A stretch of 64,000 bases of DNA from assembly GCA_963674545.2 (NCBI GenBank), contig CAXXFB010000001.1, positions 930,001-994,000 of the forward strand, in the 5' to 3' direction. Shown here one piece after another: positions 26,248 through 34,488 of the stretch. The translations under genes and the position numbers were made by a program. Origin of the DNA: JABGQS01 sp963674545 (GTDB lineage Bacteria > Bacillota > Clostridia > Christensenellales > SZUA-584). Below the pieces are notes generated by a model. That model saw only the letters and a list, made by a program, of their open reading frames with translations. It did not search any database and was not told where the DNA came from. Each line of letters starts with the position of its first letter. Position 1 is the stretch's first letter.

Positions 26248-27753
26248 CTAGTTCGCCAGCGCGTATTTTATTATGTTTTCTTCCGTTAAATGGATATTTG
26301 GCATATCTGCCACAACCTTGCCCTCTCGCATGACTATAATGCGATCACAAATCCCCAGTGTCTCAGGCAGCTCAGAGCTAACCATTATAACGCATTTCCC
26401 GTTATCAGCAAGACCTTTCATAACTTCATAAACTTCGGCTTTTGCACCAACGTCTATACCCCTGGTCGGTTCATCAAAAATAATTATGTCACAATCTGCT
26501 TGTACCCATTTTGCAATTACTACCTTTTGCTGGTTTCCGCCCGAGAGAGTTGCCGCCTTAGTCATCTCGCTTGGTGCTTTTACATTAAACTTCTCCATGC
26601 CTTCTTTTGCATATTCCGTTTCTTTCTTACTGGAAAGCAATCCGTTTTTACCAGTTATCGCTTCCATATTTGGCATGCTTATATTCATCTTTAATGTCGT
26701 CCTAAGCATAAGGCCCTCGCCACGCCTGTCTTCTGTTACAAATCCTATCCCAAGCTTTTTTGCTTTCTGAGGTGTTTTTATGTTAACTTTCTGTCCCTTT
26801 ATATATACATCGCCAGACTCTTTGGCATCTAAGCCGAAAATACTTCTCATAACTTCTGTTCGCCCAGCTCCTACAAGTCCATAAAAACCTAATATTTCGC
26901 CAGCCCTAGCTTCAAACCCTACGTCGCTGTATCTGCCCGCCGCAGTAAAGTTTTCTATCTTCAATGCAACCTCTCCAGGTTTACCTTTCCTCTTTTCTCC
27001 AAACAGATTCAGGTCTCTTCCTACCATCATTTTAACAATGTCATCATGCGTAATCTCAGCAACATTCTTTGTATCTACATACTTGCCGTCTTTCAGAACA
27101 GAAACTGTGTCACATATTTCAAAAATCTCACTGAGTTTGTGGCTTACAAAAACAATACTCAGGTTCCGACTTTTTAAATCTCTAATTAATTCAAATAAAC
27201 TCTCGGTTTCCTTTGCCGAAAGTGATGCCGTAGGTTCGTCAAAAGCGATTATACGAATGTTATCGTCAATCATAGCCCTCATAATTTCTATCATCTGCTT
27301 ATGTCCCATGCTTAAGCTTCCAACTTTTGTGTGAACGTCAAGCATGGCCCCGGTATTGCCAAGTTTCTCCTGCAGCTTTTCAGCATCTTCATACATCTTT
27401 TTCCACTCAACAATTCCAACTTTGTTCCTTGGGTATCTGCCTATAAATATATTCTCAGCTACAGTAAGATGCGACGCCATTGCCATTTCCTGCGGGACAA
27501 CGTGTACTCCGTATTTTCGTGCGTCACTGATATTCTTTATTTCTACCTTCTCATCATCAATGAAGATATCGCCTTCATCCTTTGCAAATATTCCTGTTAA
27601 CACTTTGAGCAGCGTAGATTTGCCTGCACCATTTTCACCACAAAGAGCATGCACCTCTCCTACTTTAAGGTCAATGCTGACATCATCAAGTGCCTTCACT
27701 CCGGGAAAGCTCTTCGAAATATTCCTGGCTTTTAAAATCACTTGTCCACTCAT
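26248..27753 (-). CDS. Ribose-type ABC importer ATPase (RbsA/MglA family), cluster 2
   Basis: A 501-residue protein with two fused nucleotide-binding domains. The first has Walker A GENGAGKST (39-47), a signature in SLSMGHKQMIEIMRA and Walker B IIAFDEPTAS. The second has the degenerate GLVGAGRTEVMRS typical of the family, LSGGNQQKVVIAKW and IIFDEPTRGIDVG. The ATG at 27753 has GGGGA 7 nt upstream. A TTG one codon earlier is less well placed. It follows the binding-protein gene after a hairpin. Confidence 0.92.
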   Translation of the reverse strand: MSGQVILKARNISKSFPGVKALDDVSIDLKVGEVHALCGENGAGKSTLLKVLTGIFAKDEGDIFIDDEKVEIKNISDARKYGVHVVPQEMAMASHLTVAENIFIGRYPRNKVGIVEWKKMYEDAEKLQEKLGNTGAMLDVHTKVGSLSMGHKQMIEIMRAMIDDNIRIIAFDEPTASLSAKETESLFELIRDLKSRNLSIVFVSHKLSEIFEICDTVSVLKDGKYVDTKNVAEITHDDIVKMMVGRDLNLFGEKRKGKPGEVALKIENFTAAGRYSDVGFEARAGEILGFYGLVGAGRTEVMRSIFGLDAKESGDVYIKGQKVNIKTPQKAKKLGIGFVTEDRRGEGLMLRTTLKMNISMPNMEAITGKNGLLSSKKETEYAKEGMEKFNVKAPSEMTKAATLSGGNQQKVVIAKWVQADCDIIIFDEPTRGIDVGAKAEVYEVMKGLADNGKCVIMVSSELPETLGICDRIIVMREGKVVADMPNIHLTEENIIKYALAN

Positions 27754-27774
27754 CAATTCATCCCCTTTTTTAAA

Positions 27775-27801
27775 TTTGGGAGGAGAAGCTCTCCTCCCAA
27801 A
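27775..27801 (-). promoter_or_regulatory. Intercistronic hairpin after binding-protein gene, cluster 2
   Basis: A perfect 12-bp stem (TTTGGGAGGAGA/TCTCCTCCCAAA) with a 3-nt loop sits 16 nt after the binding-protein stop. On the minus strand it is followed by a short A/T-rich stretch, so partial termination or mRNA protection is likely. Confidence 0.65.
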
Positions 27802-27817
27802 CCTAGTATATCATTTT

Positions 27818-29023
27818 TTATTCAAATTCCGCTGCCCACTGGTCGATGTTTTCACTAGAAACGATATAGTCCGGATATCCTGTGAAATCCGGGAATGGTG
27901 TCCCGTTTACAAACAGGTCGTTACACAGGTCTATCAAAGCTCTTCCCGAAGGAGCCGGAAGTATACCAGAGCAGAACAGGCTGTTTGCCTTGCCTTCTGA
28001 AGCTTTTGCTGCATCAACGATTGTAGCATCGCCGGCAACGCCAGTGCATAACACGTTTGCATAGTCAACTTCATTCTCATCAAATATCGGGAATGCAGCA
28101 TCCCAAACGTTGTTTCCGCCGCAGACAACTATCCAATGATCTGTTGTTGCTGCGTTAGCCTGATATGCGCCCGAAAGCTTAGAAATATTGTTGTCAGTAA
28201 GATTGTCGATAGTATCGAGCCAAATGAAATTGTCGTCTGTCAACCCGGGTATGGAATCCATGAGGCCCTGATAGCTGCCAAGGCTTCTTTTGTGAATGCT
28301 CTCGACTGAAGGAGCATCGAGAACCGCTACCTTAAGTTTTGATACATCAAACCCACGTTCGACTGCTGCTTCACCTGCTGCAACTGCCGAGCTGTAGCAA
28401 AGGCCAAAGTCGTCAAGTCCAAGATGAGGCACACGGTTGCCTTCTGAATCGTAGCCGCCGTCATCAGTTGTGATATACGCAACACCGGCTTCTTTACACA
28501 GATCAATAACAGAGGGGACCATAGCCGCTGTTACAGGTGTCAATATTATAGCATCGACATCCTGATTGATAGCGTTTTGTACGCCCTGAAGGAATGCATC
28601 TTCTGCGTTGTTACCATCTATACCGATAAACTCTATACCGAGTTCGTCAGCTCTTTCCTGCATGCCTTCTGTTTTTGGGGCGAACCAACTGCTGGTAATG
28701 AACTTACAAACAAAAGCGACTTTATAGGCTCCATCCGCACTAAAGTCTTTGTAATTCTCAAAATTGCTGAAGTAAGTATCATTTGCGTATGAATTTGCAG
28801 CTGCTTGTGCTTCCGCTGCATACTGTGATTCCGTAGCATCCGCCTCTTCATCTGTTCCTGTCGACGCGTCCTCTTCATCTGCATCTGTAGAAGCTGTTTC
28901 ATCATCCGCAACCGTAGAATCAGATTGATCATTTGCTGCTGTTTCAGAATCTGTGGTTGTATCACAACCTACTAGGGAAAACAGCAATAGACCACACACA
29001 AGTAAAACAATAACCCTTTTCAT
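27818..29023 (-). CDS. Sugar-binding lipoprotein (RbsB family), cluster 2
   Basis: A 401-residue lipoprotein. The signal ends in the lipobox FSLVGC (Cys20) and is followed by a very acidic low-complexity linker to about residue 65. The periplasmic-binding fold then begins (KVAFVCKFITSSWFAPKTEG), with a QDVDAIILTPVTAAM strand and an ICVVCGGNN-like region. It would bind the cluster 2 substrate outside the membrane and feed RbsC/RbsA. An AAAGGAG site precedes the ATG. It is longer than typical RbsB (about 300) mainly because of the linker and insertions. Confidence 0.88.
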   Translation of the reverse strand: MKRVIVLLVCGLLLFSLVGCDTTTDSETAANDQSDSTVADDETASTDADEEDASTGTDEEADATESQYAAEAQAAANSYANDTYFSNFENYKDFSADGAYKVAFVCKFITSSWFAPKTEGMQERADELGIEFIGIDGNNAEDAFLQGVQNAINQDVDAIILTPVTAAMVPSVIDLCKEAGVAYITTDDGGYDSEGNRVPHLGLDDFGLCYSSAVAAGEAAVERGFDVSKLKVAVLDAPSVESIHKRSLGSYQGLMDSIPGLTDDNFIWLDTIDNLTDNNISKLSGAYQANAATTDHWIVVCGGNNVWDAAFPIFDENEVDYANVLCTGVAGDATIVDAAKASEGKANSLFCSGILPAPSGRALIDLCNDLFVNGTPFPDFTGYPDYIVSSENIDQWAAEFE

Positions 29024-29077
29024 ATTTTTCTCCTTTATTTTTATTGACCCATTAAATATGAGTCTAAACTTTTCATA

Positions 29078-29791
29078 TTAAATACTCAACGTTTTTTTTA
29101 AAGTCTCAAAGTATATCTGGTGTCCTTTTTGGTTTACATGCCAGTCATCAAAAAATATGTCATTATAATCAGATCCCTGATTATTCTTCCTTATAAACTC
29201 TGTCATATCCTTATTTGCATCGGCAAGAAGTACATCATTTCTTTCAATCCCAATATTTCTGATAACTTCTATATAGTCTTCGTAATAATGTCCATTACTG
29301 TATTGCGGCCCCCTTATCGGGCTTACCGTTAATAAAACCGGTATAGTACCTAGAGCCTTTGCTTTGTCTATCATATCGTTTATATTTTTTTTGAATTCTT
29401 CCAAAGAAATATCATCGGGGCTTACCGGATCTACAAGCCAGTCATTTATTGCAAATGTGATAATCAATATATCAGGTGCGAATCTCTCTACAGCTTGCTG
29501 CCAATATTGGGCAAGATATTTCCTTGTTGAAGCGCATCCAAAGCCAAAATTCAATACATATGTTTTTTTATCTTTTCGAAATGCTTTTATATGATCTGTA
29601 AAAAGCGCCGCAAAGCAAGGAATATTCTGTGGAAGCCTTCTTATCTCCCCTCCTAATACTGGCGGTGGTTCTAATGCGTCTTCCGCTCCGTCCGCGCCTT
29701 GTCCCCATGTATGACTATCACCAGCAAAGATGACTAGCAATTCTTTTTTGTTTTCTATAATGCTTTTTACTTTGTCTTTTAAATTTATCAT
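29078..29791 (-). CDS. SGNH/GDSL-family hydrolase
   Basis: A 237-residue hydrolase. The block I Ser is in FAGDSHTWGQG (GDS near residue 25), block III is ITFAINDW, and the catalytic Asp and His lie in DDWHVNQKGH near the C-terminus. No signal peptide is seen, so it is probably cytoplasmic. The family cleaves esters, often O-acetyl groups on sugars. Next to a PIG-L deacetylase and a sugar importer, a role in removing O-acyl groups from the imported compound is plausible. It follows the isomerase-like gene after a hairpin-containing gap of 139 nt. Confidence 0.83.
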   Translation of the reverse strand: MINLKDKVKSIIENKKELLVIFAGDSHTWGQGADGAEDALEPPPVLGGEIRRLPQNIPCFAALFTDHIKAFRKDKKTYVLNFGFGCASTRKYLAQYWQQAVERFAPDILIITFAINDWLVDPVSPDDISLEEFKKNINDMIDKAKALGTIPVLLTVSPIRGPQYSNGHYYEDYIEVIRNIGIERNDVLLADANKDMTEFIRKNNQGSDYNDIFFDDWHVNQKGHQIYFETLKKTLSI

Positions 29792-29882
29792 TCGAAACCT
29801 ACTTAAAATTTTCTAAAACTTCTTTGTCTGGCTTCTTTATTGATTCTGTATATTAAACTAAAAATTTTAATCATAGAAATTA

Positions 29883-29920
29883 GCCGAGGAAGGAGGATGA
29901 AGAAATCCTTCCCCCGGCTA
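29883..29920 (-). other. Hairpin after isomerase-like gene, cluster 2
   Basis: AGCCG(A/G)GGAAGGA arms pair around GAAGAAAT-type sequence, just after the isomerase stop. The other copy of that gene (992-2023) is also followed by a stem, but of different sequence. Confidence 0.5.
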
Positions 29921-29930
29921 TACAACTTTA

Positions 29931-30962
29931 TCAGCCCTTCATCAGGTGTTCCATCACATACATCTCCAGAGCCTCATAGTCACGGGCATCTATGCACTGC
30001 TGCTGATATTTCTTATCAAAGCTCTCTACCTTTGCTTCAAGCATCTTGGCTATCTTCAGGCTGTTCTCGAGGTGGCGGTAGCTGTCATCCTGTTTCTGTG
30101 TTCTTACTGCCTTTACGTCGAGGCCTACATATTCTCCTCGGCTGCCATAGTTGTTATCCATCAACACTTTTATCTGGTTGAAACCACGCCTCAGATTGTC
30201 GACTGCAAACGCTTTGTCCTGGTCATACTTCATGCCGTTCTGGTCGTTAAGGTGTACACTGAACAGCTTATCGAACGCAAGAGCAAAAGCTATCTCGTTT
30301 GCCGGGTCAAGACCCGCCAGCACTGCATGCGCAGTCTCAAGAAGTCCGCCTACACGGCTAGGGTCTATCGTTGCAGATGCAAGCGCCATCGTATGCCCCA
30401 TCGTCGGGCAGAAGCTGATGTCTACAGGCTCGTTTGGTTTAGTCTCTATCATAATACGAATGTTCTTATCGTACTCTAGCATCTTGTTCATTGCGCCTAT
30501 TATGCGCTGTGTGCTTAGAACCGGGTCTTTGCTCTCATACACATATGTGCCTTCTCTTGCAAGCCACAGTACTATGTTTTTGCAGCCGAGCGCTTTTGCT
30601 ATGTCTATGCTGCGGTATGAGCGCCACATAGCGAACTCTCTGTCTTCCGCATTGTTCGAAGTATAGCCGCCGTCTATCGTCCTTGGGTCCATCCACAGCC
30701 TCGGCGCTACGAACTCTGCCGCAAGGCCATGGTCATCAAGTATCGTCTTTACCTTTTCCGCTTCTTTTATTATCTGGTCTTCGCTTAGCTCGTTCATGTT
30801 CGGCACGGCGTCATCGTCGTGGAACTGAATTGCGTCGAATCCTATTTCCTTATACTTTTTCACCTTAGTGACGAAGTCGATCTCGTCCCTAACCGGCGGC
30901 CCGAAAGCGTCCGCACCGCTGTGCACGTTCCAAGGACCTGCTGAATACTTAAATTTAGCCAT
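29931..30962 (-). CDS. Xylose-isomerase-like TIM-barrel protein (cluster 2 copy)
   Basis: A 343-residue protein that differs from the cluster 1 copy (992-2023) at only five residues: 2, 81, 128, 202 and one R/K change near 308. All the active-site residues, including the unusual His237 in place of the metal-ligand Asp, are unchanged. The DNA is nearly identical from stop to start codon, but the flanks are unrelated. Here it follows the dehydrogenase gene by 14 nt, whereas in cluster 1 the two are 7 kb apart. A CAGGAGG site precedes the ATG. Confidence 0.8.
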   Translation of the reverse strand: MAKFKYSAGPWNVHSGADAFGPPVRDEIDFVTKVKKYKEIGFDAIQFHDDDAVPNMNELSEDQIIKEAEKVKTILDDHGLAAEFVAPRLWMDPRTIDGGYTSNNAEDREFAMWRSYRSIDIAKALGCKNIVLWLAREGTYVYESKDPVLSTQRIIGAMNKMLEYDKNIRIMIETKPNEPVDISFCPTMGHTMALASATIDPSRVGGLLETAHAVLAGLDPANEIAFALAFDKLFSVHLNDQNGMKYDQDKAFAVDNLRRGFNQIKVLMDNNYGSRGEYVGLDVKAVRTQKQDDSYRHLENSLKIAKMLEAKVESFDKKYQQQCIDARDYEALEMYVMEHLMKG

Positions 30963-30976
30963 TTATTTTCCTCCTG

Positions 30977-32131
30977 TTATTTTACTTTTACCCAACTACG
31001 GTTTTTATTTGATTCTAAAATTGCCTCGACCAGCTTTACTTCGTAATGTCCGTCATAAAAATCTGCAAAATCGGCTTCGTCTATCCCCTGCCTTTTCCCT
31101 TCTCTAATAAAGTTATAGAAAGAGAATATAGTCGCGACTTCAGCATCGTTCCAGCCTTCGGGATGTCCCTTTGCCAGGTGGGTATATGGCAAAACCTTGG
31201 AATCGATAGTCGCCGGATTTCTTAGTACCAGATTATTATCTGCTTCACGATGCCCTACCCACATACGGTCTCCCGTTTCCTGGTTCCATGCTACAGAGCA
31301 TTTCGTGCCATCCAGTTCGAAGTTGAAGAAGCAGCCGTGTCCTGCCGATACCTCCGACACATGGAACACTCCGGATACTCCGTTGTCCATCTTGAACATG
31401 ACGGCGCCGTAGTCTTCCGTTTCAACTTTCTTCTCTTCATATTCAGTCGAACTGCTGGTAGAGAATGTTTCTACCTGAGCTGTGGGCTTCCTGCGAACCG
31501 GATACACAGTAACCAGGTCTGCACATACTTCCACTATTTTAGAGCCGAGTACGCATTGTACAAGATCCATCCAGTGTGTACCTATGTCTGAAATGCAGCG
31601 TGAAGGCCCAGATACTTCCGGTTCTATCCTCCAGTTATAGTCTGTATCATACAGTAGCCAGTCTTGCAGATAGCTTCCGTGGACAAGCAGTGGCTTTCCT
31701 AACTCGCCTTTTTCATAGCGTCGCTTTGTCTCCTGCACCAACGGGTTTAACCGGTAGCAGTAGTTGACGCCGTGTATGACCTGCGGGTTCTGCTCTAATA
31801 TCTCAAGCATCTTTGCAGACTCTTCGCTCGTCATAGCAAGCGGTTTTTCTGAGAACACATGCTTGCCCGCCTTTATTATCTTCTCATTAATTTCCAGATG
31901 AAGATGATTCGGCGTACAATTATGTATTACGTCTATTTCATCATCCGTTATCATCTCTTCCACGGTACGGTAACACTTAGGTATATAGAAAGCGTCGGCC
32001 TTAGCTTTTGCCAGCTCATAATTTACATCGGCAACAGCCTCAACTTTTATGAATCCTATCCTTCTAAGTGCTTCTATATGGCTTGCGCCAATATAGCCCA
32101 TCCCGATTATTCCGGCTTTTATCTGTTTCAT
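30977..32131 (-). CDS. Gfo/Idh/MocA-family NAD(P)-dependent dehydrogenase (cluster 2 copy)
   Basis: A 384-residue protein nearly identical to the cluster 1 copy (8956-10107). The roughly eleven amino-acid differences all lie in the first 65 and last 30 residues, and the middle (about residues 66-355) is unchanged. The Rossmann motif GMGYIGASH and the EKP motif are intact. The identity pattern suggests gene conversion of the central part. It lies between the hydroxypyruvate-isomerase-like and xylose-isomerase-like genes and presumably oxidises a ring hydroxyl of the same type of substrate. Confidence 0.88.
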   Translation of the reverse strand: MKQIKAGIIGMGYIGASHIEALRRIGFIKVEAVADVNYELAKAKADAFYIPKCYRTVEEMITDDEIDVIHNCTPNHLHLEINEKIIKAGKHVFSEKPLAMTSEESAKMLEILEQNPQVIHGVNYCYRLNPLVQETKRRYEKGELGKPLLVHGSYLQDWLLYDTDYNWRIEPEVSGPSRCISDIGTHWMDLVQCVLGSKIVEVCADLVTVYPVRRKPTAQVETFSTSSSTEYEEKKVETEDYGAVMFKMDNGVSGVFHVSEVSAGHGCFFNFELDGTKCSVAWNQETGDRMWVGHREADNNLVLRNPATIDSKVLPYTHLAKGHPEGWNDAEVATIFSFYNFIREGKRQGIDEADFADFYDGHYEVKLVEAILESNKNRSWVKVK

Positions 32132-32146
32132 CTCACCCTCCGGTCT

Positions 32147-32902
32147 TTAGCTTTTAAGATATGACATTACTTTCTCAAGAGACTTTACATCGTCAAAAGT
32201 TGGCCAGTATTCCAAGCCAAAGTATCCTTCATAACCAGTCTTTTCGATTGCTTCTATTATGCCCGGATAGTTTATCTCACCAATATAGTGTTCATTCCTT
32301 CCCGGATTTCCGGCAGAATGTATATGTCCGATGTTGTCTATATTAGCCGTAATAGTATTGATGATATTGCCTTCCATGATCTGCATATGATAGATATCGA
32401 ACAGCACCTTTATATTGTCGCTGTTCACACTTCGTACTATTTCGAAGCCCTCATGCGAACAATCAAGATAATAACCCTTGTGGTCTATGTACGAATTTAG
32501 CACTTCCATGTTCAGGGTAATGCCGGCTTGCTCACACATGCCCTTGACGATATTAAGATTGGTTATAAGCACGCCTTTCTGCGTATCCTTCACACTGTCG
32601 ATATCACCGGACAACCCTATCAGTGAAGGGCAGTCCATTGCTTTAGCACGCTTTATAGATTCCGCAACAGCCGCTTCAACCTTTTTATGATTATCGTTCA
32701 TGCGAAGATCCCACGGGGTCATTGTTGTACAGATAGCAACACTGAGTCCGTAGTTCGCAGTGAGGCTTGCAACCTTGTCTACATCTTTATCAGAAGGATC
32801 CCAAAATTCTATGGCATCGAGACCAGCATCAGCAGCAAGCTTGATACGATCATAAAAATCATACTTTTCAAACAATGCTTCTATACATAATGAATATTTC
32901 AT
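32147..32902 (-). CDS. Hydroxypyruvate-isomerase/IolE-like TIM-barrel protein
   Basis: A 251-residue AP-endonuclease-2-type barrel of the Hyi family. Family marks include a MEVLNS strand with a metal-ligand Glu, DIYHMQIMEGN, HIHSAGNPGRNE and the C-terminal GLEYWP Glu. I start at the ATG at 32902, which has GGAGGG 6 nt upstream. A longer in-frame start reaches back into the aminotransferase gene. Members isomerise hydroxypyruvate or epimerise/isomerise inososes and keto sugars. It has no counterpart in cluster 1, so it may handle a step particular to the cluster 2 substrate. Confidence 0.85.
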   Translation of the reverse strand: MKYSLCIEALFEKYDFYDRIKLAADAGLDAIEFWDPSDKDVDKVASLTANYGLSVAICTTMTPWDLRMNDNHKKVEAAVAESIKRAKAMDCPSLIGLSGDIDSVKDTQKGVLITNLNIVKGMCEQAGITLNMEVLNSYIDHKGYYLDCSHEGFEIVRSVNSDNIKVLFDIYHMQIMEGNIINTITANIDNIGHIHSAGNPGRNEHYIGEINYPGIIEAIEKTGYEGYFGLEYWPTFDDVKSLEKVMSYLKS

Positions 32903-32912
32903 AGTTACCCTC

Positions 32913-34190
32913 CTACGCAAGCTCTGCTGCGACTTTATTGATGGCTTTTGCAATCATTTCACAATCCTCTACACTCATTTGAGACGGGATATCGAGATGA
33001 ACTACTCTACCAAGATATTCCAAAGTGTTCGGATTCATATCTTCGCTGTACTCTACGTTGCCTTTGTAAAGCGAGCACGACCACGGCCATTCTTTTACAG
33101 TAGCGCTTCTTTTATTTATAATGTGCTTCCAGTGTGCATAGATATGCCAATCTGGTATACCTGAATTGAACACCCCTGCTGCGTCCACACCTTCGGCTTT
33201 GAGAGCCTCTACAAACGGTCCGACTTTTTCATGAGAATCAAGGTAGAACATCAGGCATATGCCCGTATCACCTTCGTCGTCATATCTGGGCCGAATCTTG
33301 ATACCCGGAGTATTTTTTATACCGTCTATGATTATCTTTTGGTTTCTGCGCATTAGTTCGAGAAGCTTATCTAATTTTGCAAACTGAGCTAACAAGACTG
33401 CTCCGATAAGCTCACTCATACGATAGTTAGTACCTACAAAAAGTTCACCTTCATATCTCTGTTCCGCAAATCTTTCAGGTCTCCAGCAAGCAGCCGTATC
33501 ATGATAACCCATACATCTGTCATAAAGTCTCTCGTCCTGAGTAAGTATCATGCCGCCTTCTCCTGCTGTTATTGTTTTATGATACTGGAAAGAGAAGCAG
33601 CCGCAGTTTCCGATCGTGCCCAGATACTTTCCTTTATATGTTCCTCCGGCAGCCTGTGCACAGTCCTCAATCACTTTCAAATCATGTTTCTTTGCTATCT
33701 TCATGATAGAGTCCATGTCGCATGGTACACCTCTCATATGGACTGCTATTATAGCTTTTGTAGAAGGCGATATCTTTTTCTCTATATCCTTTGGATCCAT
33801 TGTAAGCGTTTCATCTATTTCGCAGATTACGGGTACTGCGTTTGCCGCTACGATGGCTGCACAGGATGCAAAAAAAGTGTAGCCGGTGACTATAACTTCG
33901 TCTCCCGGGCCTATGCCGCATGCGACCAGTGATGTTATAAGCGCAGCAGTACAGGATGTGACTGCAAGTGCATATTTGCTTCCCGTCTTTTGTGCAAACT
34001 TCTCTTCAAGTTCTTTTACCTTAGACGGATACTTTTCCGGACCGTAATATCTGAACAGATACTTTCTGTCAAGAACCTCTAACGCTTGACGCTTTTCTTC
34101 CTCGCCGATTTCCAGTCCACCTGGATACATAGGATAATTAGGTGTAGTTTTAGCTTTTGGACCACCATGGATAGCTAATTTTTCTTTCAT
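32913..34190 (-). CDS. DegT/DnrJ/EryC1/StrS-family PLP sugar aminotransferase (cluster 2)
   Basis: A 425-residue fold-type I PLP enzyme. Lys205 in QYHKTITAGEGG is the Schiff-base lysine and Asp176 in VIEDCAQAAGG contacts the PLP nitrogen. An N-terminal LAIHGGPKAKT segment is typical of StrS-like members acting on keto cyclitols and keto sugars. It is the first gene of the cluster 2 operon, downstream of a TTGACA/TATAAT promoter with an operator-like palindrome. It is clearly diverged from the cluster 1 enzyme although both occupy the first position of their operons. Confidence 0.87.
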   Translation of the reverse strand: MKEKLAIHGGPKAKTTPNYPMYPGGLEIGEEEKRQALEVLDRKYLFRYYGPEKYPSKVKELEEKFAQKTGSKYALAVTSCTAALITSLVACGIGPGDEVIVTGYTFFASCAAIVAANAVPVICEIDETLTMDPKDIEKKISPSTKAIIAVHMRGVPCDMDSIMKIAKKHDLKVIEDCAQAAGGTYKGKYLGTIGNCGCFSFQYHKTITAGEGGMILTQDERLYDRCMGYHDTAACWRPERFAEQRYEGELFVGTNYRMSELIGAVLLAQFAKLDKLLELMRRNQKIIIDGIKNTPGIKIRPRYDDEGDTGICLMFYLDSHEKVGPFVEALKAEGVDAAGVFNSGIPDWHIYAHWKHIINKRSATVKEWPWSCSLYKGNVEYSEDMNPNTLEYLGRVVHLDIPSQMSVEDCEMIAKAINKVAAELA

Positions 34191-34226
34191 GATAAACCTC
34201 CCCTTGAATTATATAGAAGTGATAAA

Positions 34227-34246
34227 TATATTAAAGCATTTAGTTA
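34227..34246 (-). promoter_or_regulatory. Possible auxiliary LacI-type operator, cluster 2
   Basis: TATATTAAAGCATTTAGTTA shares 14 of 20 positions with the operator at 11626-11645, including the full TTTAGTTA half-site. It lies between the transcription start and the first gene. Confidence 0.4.
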
Positions 34247-34298
34247 TTTGTTAGTATTATTCAATTATCTGGTAATTTGACCGACGTATTCAGATATC

Positions 34299-34316
34299 AA
34301 CTAAAAGCTTTTATTT
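34299..34316 (-). promoter_or_regulatory. Putative operator at cluster 2 operon promoter
   Basis: AACTAAAAGCTTTTATTT is an 18-bp palindrome with one mismatched pair position, placed 5 nt downstream of the -10 box exactly as in cluster 1. Confidence 0.6.
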
Positions 34317-34321
34317 ACGTC

Positions 34322-34349
34322 ATTATACCACTTTATCCATGTATGTCAA
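34322..34349 (-). promoter_or_regulatory. Promoter of cluster 2 operon
   Basis: On the minus strand TTGACA (34344-34349), a 16-nt spacer and TATAAT (34322-34327), about 130 nt upstream of the aminotransferase start. Confidence 0.75.
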
Positions 34350-34384
34350 GCATATTTTCGTTATATTATTTCTATATTCTGATA

Positions 34385-34417
34385 TAAGTTAATGGTTTTA
34401 GTTATGCCGATTATAAT
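34385..34417 (+). promoter_or_regulatory. Operator and promoter of cluster 2 lacI-type gene
   Basis: TAAGTTAATGGTTTTAGTTA (34385-34404) carries the TTTAGTTA half-site and overlaps a weak -35. TATAAT lies at 34412-34417. The arrangement suggests autoregulation. Confidence 0.5.
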
Positions 34418-34488
34418 TTAGTGTTTACAAATAAATGCTTTTATGGCACAATAATAACAAGGATGCAAAAACGAAAGCAGGGCGATAT

